DNA of 64,000 bases from Lactifluus volemus (GCA_022376515.1 WTXI01000013.1:1-64000), one strand, 5' to 3'. Numbered from the stretch's first letter, positions 1 to 10,605 are shown. The notes: generated by a model from the letters alone, not told the origin. Made by a program: numbers and translations.

Positions 1-997
1 ATTCCATGTGCCAATTCAGTACAGATCTTACATAGCGAGCTCGAAGCATCGCTCCAGAGTGCTCAGAATGACCTTGCCTCTACCAATCAAGACTTGGAGA
101 AACACCGGGAGCTCAATGACCGACTCGAATCCGATTTACTGAAGCTCGAACAAAGTCGAGGTGGCCAGGGAAATGGCGACACAAGTCTTGCAGATGATGC
201 ACAGGACGATATCCTTGCGGGGCTAGGGCTCGAACTCAATTTAACAACCAAAAATGTGCGTTGTCTCAACTGTCATCAAATTAAAGTCCTAAGTAATTTG
301 CGGGTGATTAGAAAGATTCCTCGGTACAAACGAAACCTATACCCTTTACACCCTCCGCCGATACGTCTATTCTGCCCATCGTCACAAGCCAACGTGACCG
401 CTTCCGACAGCGCAATGCTGAGCTTGAAGAGGTAGATCCTACTTGCGATCCGTCCCATTTAGTGTTCACTTTACCCTTGCAGGAACTCCGCAAACAATTC
501 CAGACAATATCCGAATTACGTGCCGAGATCCGAGGTTTGCAGTCGGATAATCTGAAACTCTACGAGAAAGTTCGCTACATGCAGAGCTATCGCGAAAATT
601 CACACTCGACCCTCGACCCATTACCAGCATCATCTGTCAGTGCACCTAGCGCGAGCGAGCTGAGCAAATACAGCGCGCGCTACGAGGAGGCGATGAACCC
701 TTTCGAAGCATTCCGTGGTCGGGTACGTCACTCTGTCTGAATCCGCATATGCTGGCTGCTACAGTTGACTGACTCCCCATCTTTTTTGACTTGTAGGAAG
801 CCGCGCGGGCCTATTCGAATTTGAATCCATTCGAACGCGGTGTTTTCGTGCTAACGCGTGTGATTCTAGGTAATCGCCGCGCGCGCAATGCGTTCATCGT
901 CTATGCCATCGCACTACATGTGCTCGTCATGTTTACGCTATACGAGTGTGCAGTGTCGTCGAGCGCGCCAGTGCGTACACAGCCGATTCGGATATAG
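1..997 (+). CDS. COY1: CASP/COY1 Golgi membrane protein, C-terminal part
   Basis: Last four exons of a gene that starts left of the window: 1-255 (acceptor probably at 19 or 24), 312-431, 483-722 and 797-997, all joined in phase 0 across GT-AG introns of 51-74 bases. The protein is a long coiled coil (heptad-rich 'LHSELEASLQ', 'DLEKHRELNDRLESDLLKLE'), then the family block 'SILPIVTSQRDRFRQRNAEL', 'ELRKQFQTISELRAEI', 'LNPFERGVFVLTRVILGNR', and a single C-terminal membrane anchor 'FIVYAIALHVLVMF' followed by about 15 residues. This is the CASP C-terminal domain. Known role of the family: a tail-anchored golgin acting in intra-Golgi retrograde transport, with the coiled coil in the cytosol. Nothing in the visible part looks broken. 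It marks the single-copy left edge of the rearranged region. Confidence 0.93.
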
Positions 998-1247
998 CTG
1001 GTTCCGTATTCAATGTGACGGCACGCCGCGCGCGCGTTCGTTCGTCCTTGTTCGCACGGAGACGCCCGGGCCCGGTGGGCCCTTTTTTTTAGCGAACAAA
1101 GCGAGAGTTCCGACCAAGCGCAGTAGCGCAACTCCAATTATCACCCGCACCACCAGATATTTCATTTATTAATTACTAAGATAGTAGTGCATGGCGGCCA
1201 CGAAGCCGATGTCGTCGATTTCCTACACAATAATTACTACCCTAGAT

Positions 1248-2230
1248 CTACAACTGTATAGCACTCATCAAAGGTTCACCTGTCACAATACTTGATTGGC
1301 CCATGCTGTGACTTGTGTTTGACGTAAGCTTCGATTTGAGAAAGTCTCTAAAGTCCGAGTCGTCATTCCTTACCTGTGAGTTTCTTGGGTGAAGGACACT
1401 AACATCAGCGGAAACCTCTGATGTGACTAAAGATATCAATTTCAACCATACAGCGGAGCTGCTAGGTGGGAGCACCCGAATCACCATTCCAAAATCACCC
1501 TGCGTGCCTGATTTCCTGGCTTTTCCCCTTCTATCTTCACTATGATTTTCCCTCCTTGCCGTCTAGCAACGTTCATGTTCAGGAAAGCTTCGACGACGAA
1601 TACATAGACACGCTTTGCGCACCATTAATCACCTCTTTCAATTTGTTCTCGACGTCTTGTGCGACCCTCAAGGTTTCCGCTGTCGCCATCCGAGGCTCCT
1701 CCTGAGTAAGCTTGTCTAGCGTCTTCAGTGAAACCTCAATATCGTTCCTCCTCACTAGCTACTTCGAAAGGGTTTCTAAGCAAATATCAATAGCAGTCAT
1801 ATGTCGCTGGCCGACTAGCTCACTTGGTCGACCCTGCTTGATCTCCTTCGAGTCACGAGGGCAAGAGAAGAGAGCACTTCTGCCACGATTTTCATAATAA
1901 GAACGATCACCCTCTCAGTCAGTTGTATTTCAGTACAACATTCGAGCCGTTTGAAGCACTGTTCGATAGATTCGAACAGATCGACGAGCATATTTTGACT
2001 TGCAGCGACATCCTTAGCCGCCTCATGGAACGATGTGTCACAATGACCTACATACTAGAGGGATGGAGGACGCTGCTTACCGAGAGGAGAACACCGATAC
2101 CAGGAGAATATCACATCTACTGGAGAGTGTATCTGTATGATAGACATGGATTATAGAGGGTCGACCAACACCTTCACCAAGCGTTTGTTATCGTGACCTC
2201 GACTAGGATCGAACTTGATAAATTTCAAGG
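1248..2230 (-). pseudogene. Decayed N-terminal domain of a STAND/NACHT-type protein ('Goodbye'-like)
   Basis: Read on the minus strand, scattered in-frame blocks resemble the helical N-terminal domain that precedes NACHT or other NTPase domains in many mushroom STAND proteins. The blocks are 'DNKRLVKVLVDPL' near 2150-2195, 'PGIGVLLS' near 2075-2105 with a splice donor after it, 'AAKDVAASQNMLVDLFESI' near 1960-2025, 'RVIVLIMKIVAEVLSSLALV' near 1850-1910, and 'DIEVSLKTLDKLTQEEPRMA' near 1670-1740. In-frame stops and shifts separate them, and no P-loop follows. The segment nearest 1248 (79 codons, ending 'GEPLMSAIQL') is unassigned. I recognise the pattern from memory of the family; the exact domain name is an inference. 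The gene looks truncated and dead. Confidence 0.5.
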
Positions 2231-2429
2231 TGTGTACTTGGCCTCCCTCCTTTCGTCGGTCAGCTTACTCAAGATGGGTACTGCAGGTTGATTCGAAGGT
2301 CGATGACTCGGACTATTACTTTTCCAAGTCGGGAAAGAAGCGCACACGATCAACAGTGGAGATGGAAAGCCAAAGGAGAAGGATTCCTTCCCTGAGTCCA
2401 AGGCAGCGGATCAGCGGGAGGTGATAGGG

Positions 2430-3352
2430 TGGTGCTCGCTGCGGTGAAGAAGACAGAGTACCTTGCGAAGCACCTCAAGGCGAGCTGGGGTCTTTCCAAG
2501 GGTGGATATCCCCATCAACTCGTCTTGTAATCGGGGTTTACTCGCTATCACTATTACGCGGAGCGATGATTACTGCCGTACACCATGACTTCTTATCCTT
2601 TTTTGCAGTGTGATATGCCATTAGACCAAAGTTACGAACTTTGTGAAAGCGCTGAGGTCACGGTGGCGCTAGTGGCGTCGTTCAACTTGTCCGAGTCCGT
2701 GTCCATGTTGGCAGACTGGGAAGGGTCATCATCCTGCCAACTGACGACCGGAAGGCTATAAGAAGACAATGCGTCGCCTGGGTCCCCCCCACTCTGTGCC
2801 ACCCCTGACATCTCCCCTCGCCACCACTGCTGCTGCTGTCCCGCTGCTGTCTCGCTGCTACTCTCTTGCCGCTAGTCTCGCCGTTGCTGTCCTGACACGG
2901 CGGCCACTGTCCCACGCTGCCCTCCGACACTGCCATTGTGGCACCACCCCTGCAGCCCCACCCCCCTGCCACCCCTCTACTGTGTGTGAGTCACCCTGGC
3001 TGGGCCACACTGCCCTGTGGGTAGGGCAAGGCAGGGCCAATCTAGACCCCATCTTTTTGCATCATTAAGGGTCACGTCAATAAGCAACCGACATCCTGCC
3101 GCACTCTTAATATCACATGTGTCAGACTCGGATAGGATGAAAAATGGCAACTATTGGGTGTACCATCCACACTCCAATGCAATTGTGTACTCAAAGAATA
3201 TATCTGTTGATGGTGTTGAAATTGTCTAGTATGTCACTTCTTCCCTGTGCTTCCATTGCATCTACTGTTGTTGTGAAGGGTATTATAGTTCTTTTATCCC
3301 TATCTTAGCACAAAGGCCGGCTTGCTTCATGTCTGAAAATGGTTTCTTGTGC
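2430..3352. other. Unrecognised DNA with a CTG/CCAC-rich low-complexity tract
   Basis: No gene is supported. The stretch about 2770-2965 is rich in CTGCTG, CCACTG and CCACCCC words, so the open frames there are compositional. The last 300 bases are AT-richer and featureless up to the first base of the LTR at 3353. Confidence 0.5.
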
Positions 3353-3869
3353 TGTTACGGCTCGACTAGGGCCGGGTTCCAACTAGGGTTCGAGTAGTTC
3401 TGGTCTCTCCTTTGACCTAGGCTCAGGGTTACCCAAGGTAACGACGCGCAGAGCCCTGTGGTGTTGTAGCACAACCACCAAGCTTCAGTAGCCTTATTAG
3501 GGCGTGCAAGAGGGGAAGAGAAAGAAAGGGAGGAGGAGAGGAGGAGTTCTGTCTTTCCAGGAGAGGGAAACGAGTCGATTCAGGTTAAAGCCGAAGCTGG
3601 GGTACAAGCTACCAGCTGAGGCCTACTTATACAATTTATGCTAATTGTTCTACCAAACTAGGGTGGACAATAGGCATGAGATCACGAACAATAGGGAGTG
3701 CGAACAATAGGGACTCGGAACAATAACACTGGACGAGACGAGACGAACAATAGGAAGTCAGAACAATAGAATCAGTCAGCACAATAAGAATGATGTGGAA
3801 GGGACGTCATCAGGGTGAGTAAGCGTGTTTAGGAAGCATAAGGTCCAACTTGTCCTGCATTCCGTAACA
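3353..3869 (-). repeat. 3' LTR of the Ty3/gypsy element
   Basis: 517 bp with 8-bp terminal inverted repeats TGTTACGG/CCGTAACA. In the element's orientation U3 runs from 3869 to about 3599. A TATAAG box lies in this LTR, and the copy of the self-priming sequence is at 3587-3598. It is close to identical to the other LTR over U3 but clearly diverged over R-U5. Confidence 0.93.
3666..3795 (-). repeat. Seven-fold ACAATA(G/A) repeat in U3
   Basis: On the plus strand the word ACAATA recurs seven times in about 125 bases, mostly as GAACAATAGG with irregular spacing of 12-25 bases. The same array is in the 5' LTR. Its position upstream of the TATA box suggests repeated activator-binding sites. The AACAAT core is what HMG-box (SOX-like) proteins bind; that link is only an inference. 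Confidence 0.6.
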
Positions 3870-3882
3870 ATACCCCCTCTCT
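3870..3882 (-). other. Polypurine tract for plus-strand priming
   Basis: Directly inside the 3' LTR the coding strand reads a purine run (AGAGGGGGTAT) ending at the first LTR base. This is the usual position and composition of an LTR-element polypurine tract. Confidence 0.75.
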
Positions 3883-3905
3883 AGAAGGCAGTCCCACCTG
3901 CCACC

Positions 3906-5565
3906 TTAGTCAGTTTTACGTCGTGACTGGGACGGACCGGCGACACAAGCGTCCAGTACTTCCATCTGTTTGCGCTTCCTCCTGATTTCCTCGGCTGTGC
4001 CATCCAGAAGACACCCGCCGCCGTGCCATGTGTGGTCCTCGGGAACGCGGCATACCCCAAGCCCTGGCATACACGAGAAGTGGGGGAAGGGGCACCCATC
4101 GCTGTTGTGGGTCATCATTCTGTCATGAAAACGGCAGTGCTTCAGTTCTCTACGCGGCGTAGAGTCATTTGGAAAATCGAATCTCTGAAGACCTCCGGAA
4201 TCGAGTCCCAGGCGATCAAGTCCGTGTGGGTGAAGAGTAAGGCGCGCTCGTGGTTCCATATCCCGATCTCTCTGCTGAGGACCCCTGGGATTACCGTCCC
4301 TCTGGTCGAGCCAGTACTCGGTGGTCCCATAGGTGGGGAACGCTTGAATGGCTTCGTCCTGCGTGCTAACTGGGGTCGTCTGGGTGCCGACACTGCGGGT
4401 CTGAGGGGGCGGATCCGGGAGCCAACCGTCTGTCTGCGCCGCCACGACAGCAGGGGTTGTGGGAGCACGAAGGAGGTTGATCTGCAATTTGCCTTCGTCA
4501 TCTTCTTCAAACCATTCTTCTTCAGGGGTCTCTGGTCTAGCGAAGTCACCCAGCCTTTGGGCAACCATGGTGCTACGGCCGTCAGTAAAGATGCGGGTGC
4601 GTCTCTGAGCTCCGGGGTGGTCTCTTCTCCACTTGAAGTCAAAAAGGCAGTGAAGACACTGTCGGGTATCCTCGTAGTACTTATAGGGATTGTAAGGCCA
4701 CTCGTAGTTGTTTTCGCGCCCCACTGGCCAGTCATGGGGGATCCCCAAACACACGAGACGGACTTGACGATAATCAACAATAAAGGAGCCCGGGGAAGTG
4801 CGATGTTCTCGTTTGGGATCGAAGAAGTCGGCGTCCGCCCGGGAGGCTTGGAAGATTTGAGGAAGGGAGAGGTCGATGTTCGCGGATTGGATTTCCTCCC
4901 AAGTGTAAGGGAGCGAGGTGACAGGGGAGTTAGTAATGGGAAGCGCAGATGGCCTCCCGACAGTAGTGTTTGTGTTCGCTATGATGGGAGTAGGTGATGT
5001 GGATCTGTCGTTTGAGGAAGAACTCGCGGAAATGAGGGATGAGGAAGGGGGGTTCGTTGGGCTCTTGAAAGAGGGAGCGAAGCTGCATTGTCCTTTACCC
5101 ATCCTTCCTCGTCTTATTATAATCTTCCTCGCTTTTGTTGGGTTCTGTTTGTGGAACTCTTCCACCAAATCGTCCGCGTGCACTTGATCAGCTGGCTCCC
5201 AGGTGTTATGAGCATGTGGGTATCCTTCCCATTTTAGGAAGTACTCGAGACGCCCCTTGCCACGCCCTTTGCGCCTGGAGTCCAATACTTGCTCGACCTC
5301 GTATTCTTCTTCTCCTTCTATTACGTCGGGAGCTGGCTCTGTGAAGGCTTGTCCATTTTCCTCCGTCTCCTTATATGGGGATAGAAGAGACGCGTGGAAG
5401 ACAGGGTGGACACGTTTCTGACGCCACTGATCCGGGAGTTTCAGCTTGAATACCACCGGATTGATCACCTGGATCACAGGAAAGGGACCGTATCGTTTTG
5501 GGGCTAATTTGGCAAAGGGGTGTGACGTTTTGAGATTCTTCCCATCTAGCCAAACTTGGTCCCCT
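3906..5565 (-). CDS. Pol C-terminal part: integrase tail, chromodomain and about 400-residue Cys/His-containing extension
   Basis: An open frame that begins without its own start, as the continuation of the broken integrase ('GDQVWLDGKNLKTSHPFAKL' near 5500-5560). It passes through the GPF/Y-like region ('RYGPFPVIQV', 'VHPVFHASLL') into a chromodomain at about 5140-5310 ('YFLKWEGYPHAHNTWEPA'). The chromodomain has the aromatic residues expected for methyl-lysine binding, a role known to target chromoviruses to heterochromatin. Unusually, some 400 more residues follow: a Ser/Thr/Pro linker, then a region with 'CLHCLFDFKW' and a Cys/His-rich end 'HCRFHDRMMTHNSDGCPFPH', with more cysteines and histidines up to 'GGGCLLDG'. 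Most chromoviruses end shortly after the chromodomain. I do not recognise the extension. Confidence 0.8.
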
Positions 5566-6330
5566 CCTTGAAAGGTACATACGCCCGTTTGCCCTTCTTC
5601 CGCACGTTCCGCTTCTGGAGGAGATCTTGCGCCCTTTGGATCGCTTGGCGCGCTTGGTTACGTTTTTCCATCAGATAATCTTTGCGCCGTTCCACTGCTG
5701 GCATCTTCCCTTCCTTATCCGTTTGCCACACCGTGGGCGTGTGTCCCATGAGTAAGTCGAACGGGGTTTGTTTCGTTGTTTCATTGATCCATGAGTTGTG
5801 TACGAATTGGGCTAGAGGCAACCAGCTGACCCAGTCATTCTGTTGGAAATTTCCATAGACGCGCAGGTATTGTTCTAGCCATTGGTTCGTTCGTTCCGAT
5901 TGGCCATCTGTCTGGGGTGGTATGCCGTACTGATGTTCTGGTCAATCCCAATTGTCTACACAATTCTCTTGTCCATTTTGACGCGAAGCGCGGGTCGCGA
6001 TCCGAGATCACCCGCTTCGGAGGGCCGTAATGGGGGAACACCTCTTTGGCGTAGCATCTCGCAACCCCTTCGCTGTCGATGGTTTTGTTGCAGGGGATAA
6101 AGAATGCTGCTTTGCTACAATCGTGGTCGGTGATGGTCAGAATGCTATCGTAGCCTTGCGACTCTGGGAGGTCTGTGATCAGGTCTAAGGCAATCGTCGA
6201 ATACGGGGCGTAGCTTTGTTTCGGGGGTATGGGCACCAAGGGGACTTTAGGTCTGGTCGTGCCGCTCTTGGTGCTTTGGCAAGTTGCACATCCTTGCACG
6301 TATTGGTGATGAACGTTCTCATGTGGGCCA
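5478..6330 (-). pseudogene. Integrase core with multiple frame breaks
   Basis: The zinc-binding HHCC region begins in the RT frame ('MYHDHKMAGHPGIMRTW') and its cysteines appear after frame shifts near 6330 and 6300 ('CATCQSTKSGT'). The catalytic core shows its first aspartate in 'TIALDLITDLPES', the second in 'VISDRDPRFASKW', and the region of the glutamate only after further shifts near 5960 and 5910. The frame at 5546-5821 ('LAQFVHNSWINETTKQTPFD') continues to about 5560, where another shift leads into the chromodomain frame. At least four one-base losses are needed to explain this. They may be true decay or assembly errors. Confidence 0.85.
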
Positions 6331-8598
6331 CCAGTAGTCCTTGGCGATCGTGGACCAAGTTCTCATGATCCCTGGGTGCCCTGCCATCTTGTGGTCGTGG
6401 TACATTTGCAGGATGCTTCGGTGCACTGTGGGGTCTTCTGGAACCGCCAGCCGGTCGTGGTGATACCACTTGGTTCCAAAGCGTGTTTGGTGCTTTCGCA
6501 CTCCTTCTGTCTTTGTCCATTCTTCTAGCTGTTGCTGGTGCCGTTCTTGGGCTCGCTCCACTTCCTGCTCCAGCGACTGCTCTTCGGTGAATAGTCGTAC
6601 AAAGAGTTCCGGGGGTAGGACCAGCACATCTTCGTGATCGCTCTCCCCTTGATCACACCCCGGTCGCCGTGACAGTGGGTCAGCTTTGTTAGTCTTTCCA
6701 GGCCGGTGTACGATCTTCATGTTGTACTCCGCCATCTTTGGGATGTAGCGCGCTACCCGTCTACTAATCTTGTGGGCCTCCCGATAGTACTGGAGGTTTG
6801 CGTGATCGCTGACAACTGTAATGACGTGTGGGGAGCTTAGCAGGAGGTGTCGCCAATGTTCCAACCCTCGGATCATGGCTAATAGTTCCCGATCATGGAT
6901 ATCGTAGTTTCTTTCGGCTTGGTTGAATGTTCGCGAGTAGTAGCCCACAGGTCGCAACTTCTGATCCTTGTCGGGTTGATGGAGAATCGCCCCACTAGCG
7001 TATTGCGAAGCGTCGACCTCTAGCACGAATGGCTCAGCTAAGTTAGGTCTTTGTAGAACCGGATCACTAGTGACTGCTTTAATCAGTTGGTCCACCGCCT
7101 TCGTACATTCTTCCGTCCATTCGAACTTGGTTGTTTTCTTTAATAGGTTGGTCAGGGGCCTAGCCACGTTCGCAAATCCTGGAATGAACTGCCGTTGATA
7201 GCCCAAGACCCCAAGCGTGCTGCGGACCTCCCGCACTGATTTCAGTTGTCGAGGCCAGTCCGCCAGACCATGCTTTTTACTTGGGTCGATGCGAATGGTG
7301 CCCTGATCGATAACATACCCCAGAAACTCTATCTCCTTCCTGGCGAACTGACACTTTTCTGGCTTCAGGAAGAGCGACTCCTTTTCCAAGATTTCTAGGT
7401 ACTCCTTGGTGATCTGGTCATGTAGTTCTGGGTCGTCAGGGGTTACAATAAGGAAGTCGTCCAGATACCAGTGCACCCAACGAGGGTACTTCTTCTTCAG
7501 ATCAGCAAAGATGCGATCTGCCATTCGCTGGAAGGCAGCCGGCGCGTTGCATAGTCCAAAAGGCATGACTTTAGCTTCAAATAGACCTTCGTCCGTTTTA
7601 ACCGCCGTGATCCATTGGCTATCGGGGTGGATTCTGATGTTGTAGTACCCATCTCTAATGTCGAATTTGGACATGAGCTTAGCGTCCCCCATTTGGTCGA
7701 AGATGGTGTCGATGCGGGGAAGGGGGTACACGTCCTTTATCGTCCATTCGTTCACCTTTCTGTAGTCGTAGACTGGTCTCAATTTTCCGTCCTGCTTCTT
7801 GATATAGAAGAAGGGGCTGGACCACGCCGACTTTGACCTCGTGATGTAACCTTTGGCCTGCTGCTCGGTGAGGAACGTTCGCATGGACTTGGTTTCTTCC
7901 GTCGTTAGTTTGTACGTTTTGCAATTGATGGTCTTTGGGGCATCCGGCAACAGTGTAATGACAAGGTCTTCTGGTCGTGAGGGGGGGAAGCGTTTTGCCT
8001 CTTCTTCGGAGAAAACTTTGGCATACTTCTGGAACTGCTCTGGGACCGCCACCTTGCTCTGCCCCTTTCCTTCCCGTTGTGCCCATTGTTGGCTGAAACT
8101 TGTCTTGCATACTTTCATTCTTCGCGCTGCCCACTTCAACTTCCAGCTTCGCCCCGTGGTGGAAAGCTTGATAGGTGGCCCACGAACCTTCCCATCCTTC
8201 CAATTGATTTGTGGGTCAAACTCTCGCAACCAAGGATATCCTAAGATAATTCGATCTTCGCCCAAGTTCGTGATGAAGAAGACTTGCGCCGCTTCCTTTC
8301 GTCCTTTCAGGATATTGAGGAGACAGTAGCTGGTGATCTTCCCATCTTGATTTTCCGTTCCATCTACGTTAAACACCGTCCGTGGCTCTCGGAGGTCTAT
8401 CGATCCCAGACCTAGTTTTTCCACCATTCTTGGGTCGATGAAATTTTCTGTAGCACCACTGTCGAGTAGTGCTTTTTCGGCAGCCGTCTTAGTCGCGCTC
8501 GTGAACGATAGGGGAATGTCCAGTGTATTGGTTCTCGAGATACGACATATTTGAGTAAGACGGGCTCGCACCCAGGCTGCACGGGTCGAGCCATTCAA
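6319..8598 (-). CDS. Pol: aspartic protease, reverse transcriptase, RNase H
   Basis: A continuous frame of about 759 codons. In order: retropepsin-like protease with 'ALLDSGATENFID' (catalytic DSG), reverse transcriptase with the YLDD catalytic box at about 7456-7470 ('WYLDDFLIV'), the Ty3-type RNase H ('LEVDASQYASGAILHQ', 'VVSDHANLQYY'), and the start of the integrase zinc finger. The frame has no ATG at its upstream edge: it overlaps the gag stop in the -1 frame, so it is presumably made as a gag-pol fusion. RT and RNase H appear intact. Confidence 0.93.
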   Translation of the reverse strand: MNGSTRAAWVRARLTQICRISRTNTLDIPLSFTSATKTAAEKALLDSGATENFIDPRMVEKLGLGSIDLREPRTVFNVDGTENQDGKITSYCLLNILKGRKEAAQVFFITNLGEDRIILGYPWLREFDPQINWKDGKVRGPPIKLSTTGRSWKLKWAARRMKVCKTSFSQQWAQREGKGQSKVAVPEQFQKYAKVFSEEEAKRFPPSRPEDLVITLLPDAPKTINCKTYKLTTEETKSMRTFLTEQQAKGYITRSKSAWSSPFFYIKKQDGKLRPVYDYRKVNEWTIKDVYPLPRIDTIFDQMGDAKLMSKFDIRDGYYNIRIHPDSQWITAVKTDEGLFEAKVMPFGLCNAPAAFQRMADRIFADLKKKYPRWVHWYLDDFLIVTPDDPELHDQITKEYLEILEKESLFLKPEKCQFARKEIEFLGYVIDQGTIRIDPSKKHGLADWPRQLKSVREVRSTLGVLGYQRQFIPGFANVARPLTNLLKKTTKFEWTEECTKAVDQLIKAVTSDPVLQRPNLAEPFVLEVDASQYASGAILHQPDKDQKLRPVGYYSRTFNQAERNYDIHDRELLAMIRGLEHWRHLLLSSPHVITVVSDHANLQYYREAHKISRRVARYIPKMAEYNMKIVHRPGKTNKADPLSRRPGCDQGESDHEDVLVLPPELFVRLFTEEQSLEQEVERAQERHQQQLEEWTKTEGVRKHQTRFGTKWYHHDRLAVPEDPTVHRSILQMYHDHKMAGHPGIMRTWSTIAKDYWWPT

Positions 8599-8602
8599 AA
8601 AT
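8592..8602 (-). other. Gag-pol overlap with T-run at the gag stop (possible -1 shift site)
   Basis: The coding strand reads GAG GAT TTT TGA at the end of gag. Slipping back one base on the five-T run puts the ribosome in the pol frame (TTG AAT GGC), which is open without a break. This fits -1 frameshifting, but a simple one-base deletion from an ancestral single gag-pol frame would look the same. Confidence 0.45.
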
Positions 8603-10281
8603 CCTCTTCTTCTACCAGTCCGTCCAAGGCACCGTTGAAGGCTCCTTTTCCAATTTTGGCTCTGATGCTCCTGAGCATCTGGATGGGATCTTCGTCGTCG
8701 CCAACTTGTGTAGTTTCGTCATCTTCCTTCTTGCTAGCTCTGGCCTTGGGTTGCTGAGCTGGTCTGGGACCGTTTTGTCCTTTCTTTTTAGGACAATCCC
8801 TGGAGAGGTGGCCTTGTTCTTTGCAGAAGAAACACCGCCCTTCCCTTCTCAGCCTTTGCTTCTCGTCTGTTTTTGCTGAGTCGGTCCTGGTAACATCGAT
8901 ATCCATAGCCCAGGGGTCTTTCTGAGGGGGGGCCTCTTTCTTCTTGGCCATGAGCTGGCTGGCCCATCGTGGCACGTCCTTCCTGAAGCTGATTTCATGC
9001 TTCAATTGTTGGTAAGCGTCGTGGTGCTGGGTGGCCAACTCTTGCCAGCCTCGCAGAGTGTTTGGGTTCGCCCCTACTTGTTTGAGCATACTGGTGAGGA
9101 GCCCTAGGTCCAACCCCCTTTTGTACATTCTGATGGTGCCGTTGCTGTCGGCGTCCCATCCTGCCTTCTTCCTGAGGCGGTTGAACTCAGCCGTATACTG
9201 GGCCAGGTTTCCTTTCTTCATCTCTAGGTGTTCTAGCCTCGTGATCGCGTCGTCTTCTTCATTGGTATCTTTGAAGGCGTCATCTAGGGCGTCCTCAAAG
9301 TTGGTCCACAGGATTTCTGCATTTTCCCCATGCTGGACTACTTCTTGCTCAATGGTGTCCAGGTAGTCTTGTACCCATGCCGACACCAGTGGTCCTTTAA
9401 CCATTCCTAACATTGTCATGACGCGATTGTAGGGGATCAACATGTCATCGTGGTTTCGGTTGATGGCTTTGTACATGCGCCATTCGGTTTTGAAGACGTC
9501 GTACAGGCCTTTTTCTCCTTTAAATGGCGTGGGTGGTATTCCTTTTAGTCCGTTCCTAGGGGGAGCAACTGGTTGAGCTCCAGCTGCAGCGACTGCTGCA
9601 CCTCCGCCTCCTCCGCCACCGCCACCTCCACCACCGCCACCGCCACCGCCGCCACCGCCACCCCACCGCCGCCACCCCCTTGACTGGGTCCTGCTGCGGT
9701 TGTGGTTTGTACTGGCTGGGTCACTGTGGCCGAGCGAGTAAACATTGGTGTTGGCGAGGCGATGCTGAGCGCACTCATGGCGCGGTCTATGGGGGTAACT
9801 GGGGTAACCAGTCTGGGCTCCTCATTTTCTTGTGTTGGCGGGGGCTGTCTGGTTTGGTTGCTTTCTGAGGAGGAGTTTTCTCCAGTTGAATCCTGTTGGG
9901 GGGACGTTCCCCCACCTTCGTCCTCGCTTTCATCTTCACTTGTTTCTGATGGTTGCATCGAAGGGGGAGGGCTAGTTCATTGAGGATGTAGTCGTATTTG
10001 GTGAACTTCATCGTGGGATCGGTCCAGTAATCTTCGTTTGACCAATAGATGTTGTACCACCGATTATTGATGAATTCGCAGGGAGATCTGTACTTAGTTC
10101 TTGATCCTGCTTCTTCGTGATAGGAGTGATAGGTTGTCGGTTTCTGGTATAACTGATGCGTTTGTCTCCTTTCTTCCAGGAATCTGATGCTTCCTTTCTG
10201 CTCGATGGTTAGGTCGTCGTCTTCTCTGGGAGTGACTCTAGTTCCTAGGTCGTCTTCGTTTGTATCCCAGATCACGATCAA
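8595..10281 (-). CDS. Gag polyprotein (two frame breaks)
   Basis: Three frames line up as one gag: 9787-10281 (N-terminal, 'MIVIWDTNEDDL', acidic), 9545-9958 (Ser/Glu-rich linker leading to poly-glycine) and 8595-9476 (capsid and nucleocapsid). The last shows the capsid helices typical of Ty3 gag ('FEDALDDAF', 'YTAEFNRLRKKAGWD', 'MYKRGLDLGLLTSML') and one CCHC zinc knuckle, 'CFFCKEQGHLSRDC'. The first break is near 9960. The second lies in the GGT/GGC glycine tract around 9600-9670, where repeat slippage is expected. Gag binds the element RNA and forms the particle. Confidence 0.85.
9597..9680 (-). repeat. (CCACCG)n microsatellite encoding poly-glycine in gag
   Basis: Imperfect CCACCG/CCGCCA trinucleotide run encoding about 20 glycines on the minus strand. 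An extra base in a CCCC step shifts the frame, which explains the odd Val-Ala-rich translation downstream. Confidence 0.8.
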
Positions 10282-10593
10282 AGACCCGTCGTTATTCCTG
10301 TCCAGCCTTGCGCGTGAAAAGCAATATGATCCCCCGGTAGATAGAGGATCAACGTGTTTCCTTGTTCAGACTGGAACAGCTCTGTTCCTGCACCCAAGAT
10401 TATTTCTAGGTGCCGATGGTGCGTACGCAGGAGATGCTGACTTCTTTCCAGCACCTTTGCTCCGATCTTCGTTTGGCGTTATACTGTTTCTGTATTGCCT
10501 CGTTCTTGTTCAAGTGTGCGTCAATCAACAATTCTTTGATTCGCAGGTAGGTTGGTTGTTGTAGATAGTCCCAGATGGACATCTACTGGTGAG
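10282..10593 (-). other. Untranslated leader of the retroelement
   Basis: About 310 bases between the primer-binding site and the first gag ATG at 10281. No open frame of note; the expected place for the packaging signal. Confidence 0.6.
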
Positions 10594-10605
10594 AGCTTCG
10601 GCTTT
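10594..10605 (-). other. Self-priming type primer-binding site
   Basis: The 12 bases directly after the 5' LTR read AAAGCCGAAGCT on the coding strand. They are exactly complementary to AGCTTCGGCTTT inside the LTR (10836-10847 and 3587-3598), about 30 bases downstream of its TATA box, where the RNA should start. No TGG tRNA-type site is present. This is the layout of Tf1-like self-primed elements. Confidence 0.8.

Noticed and set aside
2769..3068. 99-codon Leu/Pro/Ala-rich frame
   Set aside because: Created by CTG/CCAC low-complexity sequence; overlapping frames on both strands are equally open.
4023..4997. 324-codon plus-strand open frame
   Set aside because: It lies opposite the chromodomain-tail frame of the retroelement, has no recognisable features, and is a shadow of the minus-strand coding.
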